From Omphiscola glabra (lineage: Eukaryota > Mollusca > Gastropoda > Lymnaeidae), in contig OZ024801.1 in assembly GCA_964017045.1 (NCBI GenBank), positions 33,839,257-33,903,256 on the forward strand: a DNA stretch of 64,000 bases. Reading direction: 5' to 3'. The position numbers and the translations under genes were made by a program. This document shows, one piece after another, positions 56,910 through 64,000 of this stretch; the first letter of the stretch is position 1; each line of letters starts with the position of its first letter. Below the pieces are notes generated by a model. That model had not been told where the DNA came from, did no database searches, and saw only the letters and a program-made list of their open reading frames with translations.

Positions 56910-57523
56910 TTTGTGACCCTTAGTTTGAGGGATTCGAATGGAGGTAAACTTCTGCTTTTCATAAGTAGAAGGCACACAATTTGCATAAATGGCTTTCATT
57001 ATTGGTTTACGTGCTCTTCCAAATAGTACTTATATTTTCGTTAAAGTTTTTAATTTATAATTTATAACTTAAAATGCATATGATATAATAAAAAAAGCGG
57101 TTTTGATTTTAAAAGGCTAAATAAGTAAGTTTTTTTTTAAATTAATAAAACATTTATAAATGCAGAACAAATATTAAATTAAATATTTCTTAAACAATCT
57201 TTAGCTGTATCCACAAAAAAGATTTACAAAAATTTATTTAGTTGTTTCCCCTGAACAAAAAAAATGTAATGTTTTTTTCACCGAGTCTTTAAGACGTAAA
57301 AAGTAATTTCAAAATTGATTTTGAAATAAAATTATTTATTTATTAGTCTATCTCATTTGTATTATTATTATATTTTTTTTGCACGCAGAATCATGACAGG
57401 TATGTAAGAATGGATAAAATCTCTTGCATGTAGCTTTTTTATTTTACTTTTCTTCTAAGAAAAAAATTATAAAGAGACATTAAAACTAATTTTATGGAGT
57501 TAATAAGATGTGGTGCCAAAGTA
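56910..57523 (+). repeat. dispersed repeat family R600, copy C
   Basis: A full-length match to copy B from TTTGTGACCCTTAGTTTGAG to AAGATGTGGTGCCAAAGTA. It has small indels and a different (TTA)n length near 57,360. Confidence 0.9.
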
Positions 57524-57851
57524 TAAATTTTACAATTAACGAGAAATACACTTTACATATAACTGTATGTATTCATGTTGAACTAATCTCGTTCCACCGA
57601 TTCCTGGGTTATACGAATAATAAAGAACAATCAATTTTTTTTAATCTTCAAAGTAAAACTCATTAAACTTTTGATATCAGTTCATATCAAATAACATCAA
57701 ATTATTGTCAATGATTAGATTAAATTGATCATTCGACAGCTGCATTACAATTTTGAACGTGAAATCGCACCGAAGAGAAATGCTCACCTGAGGAGAATAC
57801 AATAATTAAATGACGAAATATTTTTTTAAACGGGTTTGTTTGGCTTCCGTT
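57524..57851. other. unassigned AT-rich sequence
   Basis: No supported feature. Confidence 0.4.
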
Positions 57852-58113
57852 TCTGTCCGTGTATTTTTGTCTAGGCATGTTTGTCCGTGCCTGCTTGTCC
57901 GGGTCTGTTTGTATGTGTATGTTTGACTCTGTGTTTGTCTGGGTCTGTTTGTCTGTGTATGTTTTTTATGTGTATTTTTGACTGGGTCTGTTTGTCTGTG
58001 TATGTTTGTATGTGTGTGTTTCACTGTCTGTTCGTCTGGGTCTGTTTTTCTGTGAATGTTTGTCTGTGTGTGTTTGTCTGGGTCTGTTTGTCTGGGTCTG
58101 TTTTTCTGGGTCA
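57852..58113. repeat. ~16-bp GTTTGTCTGGGTCT array
   Basis: About 16 degenerate copies of GTTTGTCTGGGTCT/GTTTGTCTGTGTAT. The Cys/Val/Leu plus frames and Thr/Asp/Arg minus frames are artefacts. Confidence 0.93.
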
Positions 58114-58165
58114 AATCTTGTAATTCAATTTTCGACCTGTTCTCTTCGTCCTACGGACTTGTCAG

Positions 58166-59222
58166 TTTGCATGGCTACCTTGTACTGTATAATCAGTCAA
58201 TCACAAGTGACCTTGAATGCTCCATGGCTACCTTGTACTGTATTATCAGTCAATCACAAGTGACCTTGAATGCCCCATGGCTACCTTGTCCCGTATGATC
58301 AGTCAATCACAAGTGACCTTGAATGTTCCATGGCTACCTTGTTCTTTTATGATCCGTAGGTCACGAGTAACCTTCAATGCTCCACGGCTACCTTGTCCCG
58401 TATGATCCGTAGGTCACCAGTGACCTTCAATGCTCCATGGCCACCATGTTCTGTATGATCCGTATGTCAGCAGTGACCTTCAATGCTCCATGGCCACCAT
58501 GTTCTATATGATCAGTAGGTCACCAGTGACCTTCAATGCTCCATGGCCACCCTGTTCTGTATGATCAGCAGGTCACCAGTGACCTTCAATGCTCCATGGC
58601 TACCATGTTCTGTATGATCCGTAGGTTACCAGTGACCTTCAATGCTCCATGGCCACCATGTTCTGTATGATCAGTAGGTCACCAGTAACCTTCAATGCCA
58701 CACGGCTACCTTGCCCTGTAAGATCAGTGGGTCACCAGTGATCTTCAATGGTCCATGGCCACCATGTTCTGTATGATCAGTAGGTCACCAGTGACCTTCA
58801 ATGCTCCATGGCTACCATGTTCTGTATGATCAGTAGGTCACCAGTGACCTTCAATGCTCCATGGCCACCATGTTCTGTATGATTAGTAGGTCACCAGTGA
58901 CCTTCAATGCTCCATGGCCACCATGTTCTGTATGATCCGTATGTCAGCAGTGACCTTCAATGCTCCATGGCCACTATGTTCTGTATGATCAGTAGGTCAC
59001 CAGTGACCTTCAATGTTCCATGGCCACCCTGTTCTGTATGATCAGCAGGTCACCAGTGACCTTCAATGCTCCATGGCCACCATGTTCTGTATGATCAGCA
59101 GGTCACCAGTGACCTTCAATGCTCCATGGCCACCATGTTCTGTATGATCAGTAGGTCACCAGTGACCTTCAATACCACACGGCTACCTTGCCCTGTAAGA
59201 TCAGTAGGTAACGAGTGACCTC
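58166..59222. repeat. 53-bp minisatellite, about 20 units, with 477-bp higher-order repeat
   Basis: Units contain CTCCATGGCCACCATGTTCT, GTATGATCAGTAGGTCACC and AGTGACCTTCAATG. Marker variants recur 477 bp (9 units) apart: CGTATGTCAG at 58,461 and 58,938, ATGATCAGCA at 58,561 and 59,038, CACGGCTACC at 58,701 and 59,178. The left four units are a diverged sub-family (TCAATCACAAGTGACCTTGAA). Confidence 0.96.
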
Positions 59223-59500
59223 TAATGCCCCTTACTGGCCTCTATGGGTTTAATCTCGCATCTCGATTTTGTCCAGTTTCCTGGTGTCAAATTAAGCTTA
59301 AACTTTGCACACTTACCCACAGCCAGATGACAGTAACAACCTTTTAATGACAAGCATGTTACCAGTGTCCTCAAGTGACCCCAAGGGGTGTCAATTTGTG
59401 CGTGTCAAATGTCGCTTCTTAATTTCGACTTGACACCTGATCTCTAATTGAACAGAAATCTGATACATGTTGACAAAATGCTGAGGCTATTCGCACTTGG
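59223..59500. other. unassigned unique sequence
   Basis: No supported feature. Confidence 0.4.
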
Positions 59501-59685
59501 CAGGGCCGGCCCTAACAATTGCGGGGCCCTATGCGAAACGGATTGCGCGGGGCCCTGTCTGCGTAGGGATAAGGATAATAAGTGAAAATTAAGATTTTGT
59601 ATTAGAAATTAAATTCGCGCGGGGCCTATGAAAGTGCGGAGCCCATTGCGGCCGTATCGGTTGCAATGGCCTAAGGCCGGCCCTG
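59501..59685. mobile_element. 185-bp MITE with CAGGGCCGGCCYTA termini
   Basis: The left end CAGGGCCGGCCCTAA and the right end TAAGGCCGGCCCTG are inverted repeats with one mismatch. The interior holds GCGGGGCCCTATGCG and GCGCGGGGCC motifs. It sits at the left boundary of the dispersed repeat copy at 59,693. Flanks GCACTTGG and CACACGGG are only loosely similar, so the duplication has decayed or the superfamily is uncertain. Confidence 0.8.
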
Positions 59686-59692
59686 CACACGG

Positions 59693-59868
59693 GTACCAGA
59701 AATGAGAGGTTGGGATTTTAAAAAATATTTAAAATAACATTGTTGGGTTTGTCAGACAAACTGAGGTATCAAATTAAAGACAATTGAATGGACTGTACGT
59801 TTGCACACTTACTTCTTCAGTTTAACTCAAATAAAGTACCACAAATGACGCCCGAATGGGATTTAGTT
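59693..59868 (+). repeat. dispersed repeat, copy 2 of 2 (partner 51,003)
   Basis: It starts at GGGTACCAGAAATGAGAGGT immediately beside the CAGGGCCGG MITE. CTATTCG occurs before the MITE here and directly before the repeat at 51,000, so the MITE appears to have landed in this repeat's left end. Confidence 0.75.
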
Positions 59869-59911
59869 TAAAGGACCCGGTACGCGTAGCCGCTTTACTT
59901 ATTAGCAAGAG

Positions 59912-60108
59912 CAGTGGTTCTCAACTTTCCTAATGCCGCGACCCTGCAACACAGTCACTTATGTTGTGGCGACCCCCAGCAACAAAATTTAGTTCGTTGC
60001 TACTTCATAACTGTAGAGCTTATGTGTTTTCAGATGGCATAAGGTGACCCCTGGGTAAGGGTCGGGCGACCCCCAAATGGGCTGCGAGCCGCAGGTTAAT
60101 AACCGCTG
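59912..60108. mobile_element. SPIN-like element, copy 4
   Basis: 197 bp. It starts CAGTGGTTCTCAACTTTCC and ends GCAGGTTAATAACCGCTG, with AATGCCGCGACCC, TTGTGGCGACCCCC, AACTGTAGAGCTTATGTG and GGTCGGGCGACCCCC inside. No clean 8-bp duplication is seen (AGCAAGAG and CTCTAGAT), so it is the oldest or an altered copy. Confidence 0.85.
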
Positions 60109-60501
60109 CTCTAGATCATTCGACAATTTTCCTGACTGGAACGGACGATAATAAGCTTTGTTGTAAACTAGGTTAAATTTCGCTAGAGATACGCCAAAAC
60201 GGTCTCGACTGTAAGAGGTCATGCACGTGGAAAGCGTGCATCAAAATACGTCTCCTTCATAACAAGTATATTTACGTTTTATTTAACCGGAGAACTGTAC
60301 GTGCAAGAAACGCGAGTTTCACCAAATCCCGTCTTCTCGGCCCCAATTCCTGGGCCCTGTACAAGATAAGTGGTTTTGTTAAGGATGTGAGGGACTACTG
60401 CCTGGGGGGGGGGGGGCATGGGGACCAAGAGACGCGGCCAATGATGTTAGGGCCTGAGGTTGAGAGGAGGATCGAAGGGGCAATTACGGTCATTAGCTTT
60501 G
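60109..60501. other. unassigned unique sequence
   Basis: No supported gene. A G11 run lies near 60,407. Confidence 0.4.
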
Positions 60502-60659
60502 TAGGACCAACCAGAAGTTAACAACGCGCGCTTCCAATAGGCCTGACTCACTCCAGAAAACTTGTGAACATTTTTTTTTTTTTTTTTTTGTAAACCCAAA
60601 AACGGAATCTATTTCTCGAAATATCAAATTTTAAGTAAGGAGTTGTCGGTCATGTAGTG

Positions 60660-61010
60660 TGGGAGCTGTGGACTTATTCGGATGGTATGGTAGTTAGAGG
60701 GAGGGTTAGGGGTGGTGGTGTGGGAGGGTGGATATTGTAGACTTGTTGGGATGGTACAGTAGTTAGAGTGAGAGTTAGGGGTGGTGGTGTGGGAGGGTGG
60801 ATATTGTAGACTTGTTGGGATGGTACAGTAGTTAGAGTGAGAGTTAGGGGTGGTGGTGTGGGAGGGTGGATATTGTAGACTTGTTGGGATGGTACGGTAG
60901 TTAGAGGGAGAGTTAGGGTTGGTGTTGAGATAGGGTTGGGTGGTGAGGGAGGGTAGGAATTGTGGATTTATTGGGGTAGTATGGTAGTTAGAGGGAGGGC
61001 TAGGGAGGGT
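60660..61010. repeat. 69-bp minisatellite inside the long block copy
   Basis: About five units with GTTGGGATGGTACAGTAGTT, AGAGTGAGAGTTAGGGGTGG and TGGTGTGGGAGGGTGGATAT. The three central units are almost identical. The minus frame (Pro/Ser/Tyr-rich) is an artefact. Confidence 0.93.
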
Positions 61011-61316
61011 GATGTGGGAGGGCTGGCGTGAGGGAAGTAGCTGATGGGTGGAGCTAGGGCGAGATTGGAAAAGAGGAGCGGATCTCATGTCTGTGATGTG
61101 AACGAAATCTAATTTGGAATATTGAAAATTATTTAAGTTTTGAAAAAATTATTATTATTTATATTTATTTATTTATGGTTATTGGGTTGGGAGGGTAGGG
61201 GGTGAAGGACAACGAAGTCATAAATTTTTGGATTAGTAGCCAAACTTTGTGCAAAATCAACGGCATGACTCCAAAACTCAACAGAATGACTCCAAAACTC
61301 AACAGAATGACTCCAA

Positions 61317-62067
61317 CTCTCGATGATGTTACGAATATGTTATGTCTCATCTTGACGATGTTACGAACATGTTATGTCTCATCTTGATGATGTTACGAAC
61401 ATGTTATGTCTCATCTTGATGATGTTACGAATATGTTATGTCTCATCTTGATGATGTTACGAATATGTTATGTCTCATCTTGATGATGTTACGAATATGT
61501 TATGTCTCATCTTAAAGATGTTACGAATATGTTATGTCTCATCTTGATGATGTTACGAATATGTTATGTCTCATCTTGATGATGTTACGAATATGTTTTG
61601 TCTCATCTTGATGATGTTACGAACATGTTATGTCATATCTTGATGATGTTACGAACATGTTATGTCTCATCTTGATGATGTTACGAATATGTTATGTCTC
61701 ATCTTGACGATGTTACGAATATGTTATGTCTCATCTTGATGATGTTACGAATATGTTATGTCTCATCTTGATGATGTTACGAATATGTTATGTCTCATCT
61801 TGATGATGTTACGAACATGTTATGTCTCATCTTTATGATGTTACGAATATGTTATGTCTCATCTTGACGATGTTACGAATATGCTATGTCACATCTTGAT
61901 GATGTTACGAATATGTTATGTCACATCTTGATGATGTTACGAATATGTTATGTCTCATCTTGATGATGTTATGAATATGTTATGTCTCATCTTGACGATG
62001 TTACGAATATGCTATGTCACATCTTGATGATGTTACGAATATGTTATGTCTCATCTTGATGATCTGA
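61317..62067. repeat. 32-bp minisatellite, about 23 units
   Basis: Units contain GATGATGTTACGAATATGTT then ATGTCTCATCTT. Variants are AACATG, GACGATG and CACATC. The last unit leads into GATCTGATAC, the same sequence that follows the single copy at 56,494-56,530. Confidence 0.96.
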
Positions 62068-62195
62068 TACACACATAAAACAGCTGTCCACATTTTAACA
62101 TACCTTCTTTTTACGCTGCTCAATCTGGTTTCCGTCAATTTGATATTGTTTTTTCCGGAAAATTTCCTGTTCAAATTATTCTGAAAATGAATTGG

Positions 62196-63395
62196 CAGCA
62201 AGTACATTTTACAATTATGACATATAACAATTATGACATTCTACGATGATGACATTCTACAATGATGACATTCTACAATGATGACATTCAACAATTATGA
62301 CATTCTACGATGATGAAATTCTACAATTATGACATTCTACGCTGATGAAATTCTACAATGATGACATTCTACGCTGATGAAATTCTACAATTATGACATT
62401 CTACGCTGATGAAATTCAACAATTATGACATTCTACGCTGATGAAATTCTACAATGATGACATTCTACGCTGATGAAATTCTACAATTATGACATTCTAC
62501 GCTGATGAAATTCAACAATTATGACATTCTACGCTGATGAAATTCTACAATGATGACATTCTACGCTGATGAAATTCTACAATGATGACATTCTACGCTG
62601 ATGAAATTCTACAATGATGACATTCTACGCTGATGAAATTCTACAATTATGACATTCTACGCTGATGAAATTCAACAATTATGACATTCTACGCTGATGA
62701 AATTCTACAATGATGACATTCTACGCTGATGAAATTCTACAATTATGACATTCTACGCTGATGAAATTCAACAATTATGACATTCTACGCTGATGAAATT
62801 CTACAATGATGACATTCTACGCTGATGAAATTCTACAATGATGACATTCTACGCTGATGAAATTCTACAATTATGACATTCTACGCTGATGAAATTCAAC
62901 AATTATGACATTCTACGCTGATGAAATTCTACAATGATGACATTCTACGCTGATGAAATTCTACAATGATGACATTCTACGCTGATGAAATTCTACAATG
63001 ATGACATTCTACGCTGATGAAATTCTACAATTATGACATTCTACGCTGATGAAATTCAACAATTATGACATTCTACGCTGATGAAATTCTACAATGATGA
63101 CATTCTACGCTGATGAAATTCTACAATTATGACATTCTACGCTGATGAAATTCAACAATTATGACATTCTACGCTGATGAAATTCTACAATGATGACATT
63201 CTACGCTGATGAAATTCTACAATGATGACATTCTACGCTGATGAAATTCTACAATTATGACATTCTACGCTGATGAAATTCAACAATTATGACATTCTAC
63301 GCTGATGAAATTCTACAATGATGACATTCTACGCTGATGAAATTCTACAATGATGACATTCTACGCTGATGACATTCTACAACGATGACAGGTTT
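62196..63395. repeat. 16/32-bp minisatellite, about 37 double units
   Basis: The double unit is GACATTCTACGCTGATGAAA then TTCTACAATGAT, which is two related 16-mers. ACAATTATGAC and TTCAACAATT variants alternate in longer blocks, indicating higher-order copying of 96-200 bp segments. Confidence 0.96.
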
Positions 63396-63486
63396 TTAAT
63401 GTTGGAGACATTAAATTTTGTTTTTTTTAATCGCTACACTCCGGCCTGGTCAGTTGGCATTACCCATTGAGTAGTGCAGAGAACAA

Positions 63487-63712
63487 GGGCACCCGAGGCA
63501 GAGAAACGGGGCCCCCTAGGCAGAGAAACAGGGCCCCAGAGGCAGAGAAACAGGCCTTCCGAGGCAGAGAAACAGGGCCCCGGGGCAGAGAAACAGGGCC
63601 ACAGGGGCAGAGAAACAGGGCCCCCGAGGCAGAGAAACAGGGCCCCGGTGCAGAGAAACAGGGCCCCAGAGGCAGAGAAACAGAGCCCCAGAGGCAGAGA
63701 AACAGGGCCCAC
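63487..63712. repeat. 22-bp GC-rich minisatellite, about 10 units
   Basis: Units of GAGGCAGAGAAACAGGGCCC plus CM, with 20-23-bp length variants. Both strands have open frames (RETGPPRQRNRAP; ALFLCLWGPVSLP). There is no evidence that either is a gene. Confidence 0.95.
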
Positions 63713-64000
63713 TGAGCTGTTTTTAAAGACTTCAATGTCTGCTCCTGGATCTGCTTTTCGCGGGTAATTTTGTTAATATAATTTCCTTTGTTGGATGTGC
63801 CAAGGCCGCCCCCCGCACCCAGGGTGCCTTAATCCAGCCCAGCCTTCACACGGCCAGCCACTTCTCAGATATGACGGCTTATCGTGCCTGACAAATTGGC
63901 CGGTTGTGAGTCTTCTTGGCACTTTTCTGACCAGGTTGCCCGGAGTGACAAAATCTGACAAGTTCCGGGCGCGCAATGACACCGTAATCTCTGATAAGAC
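63713..64000. other. unassigned sequence to window end
   Basis: No supported feature. GC content is moderate. An open frame at 63,773-63,982 (-) lacks recognisable features. Confidence 0.4.

Larger units (their letters stand above)
60502..63447 (+). repeat. duplicated block, long copy (partner 55,484-56,830)
   Basis: It has the same segment order and borders as the 55,484 copy, but is about 2.9 kb instead of 1.35 kb. Nearly all the extra length comes from two arrays (61,317-62,067 and 62,196-63,395). In the short copy the first motif occurs once and the second as a handful of diverged copies. Confidence 0.92.

Noticed and set aside
58166..59222. Possible CRISPR-like or regulatory-site array of 53-bp units
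   Set aside because: The full 53 bp is conserved between units, so it is a simple minisatellite.
60502..63447. Helitron interpretation of the duplicated block
   Set aside because: No TC...CTRR ends with a 3' hairpin at an A/T target could be identified, and no Rep/helicase sequence is present.

Overview
The window looks like gene-poor animal nuclear DNA and has no bacterial or viral organisation. It is AT-rich unique sequence packed with minisatellites, long homopurine/homopyrimidine and poly-G/poly-C tracts, and small non-autonomous DNA transposons. The host is most plausibly a mollusc, probably a gastropod. This is an inference from the repeat families: SPIN-like hAT elements, which are reported from a pond snail, and a CCCGGGTGGATGG-type dispersed repeat that I associate with snail sequences. 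No complete host gene can be supported.

Layout. Positions 1-30 kb hold about 25 tandem arrays with units of 5 to about 69 bp, separated by unrecognised sequence. Positions 30.15-34.87 kb are one 34-bp satellite of about 138 units containing a near-identical 2,249-bp internal duplication. Positions 36.7-38.6 kb are a 20-bp-period array followed by a 15-bp array. Positions 39-43.2 kb hold further arrays and MITE insertions. Positions 47,893-50,217 hold a complete but dead hAT transposon with perfect 15-bp TIRs, an 8-bp target duplication, a probable 5' UTR intron and a broken BED-finger/hAT transposase reading frame. Positions 51-63.7 kb hold dispersed repeats, including a block present twice (55.5-56.8 and 60.5-63.4 kb) in which two short motifs are single or few in one copy and expanded to long arrays in the other.

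Mobile elements. Four SPIN-like elements of about 200 bp (19,323; 41,490; 51,888; 59,912) are present, three with perfect 8-bp target duplications. Other MITEs with hAT-type 8-bp duplications lie at 20,305, 40,154 and 40,349, and less certain ones at 43,514 and 59,501.

Coding potential. Apart from the transposase relic, only two stretches look protein-like: a possible signal-peptide exon at 28,434-28,656 (+) with plausible splice sites, and an unrecognised 91-codon frame at 22,856-23,131 (-). Most other long open frames are by-products of stop-free repeat units. By hand tally, tandem repeats cover about a third of the window.
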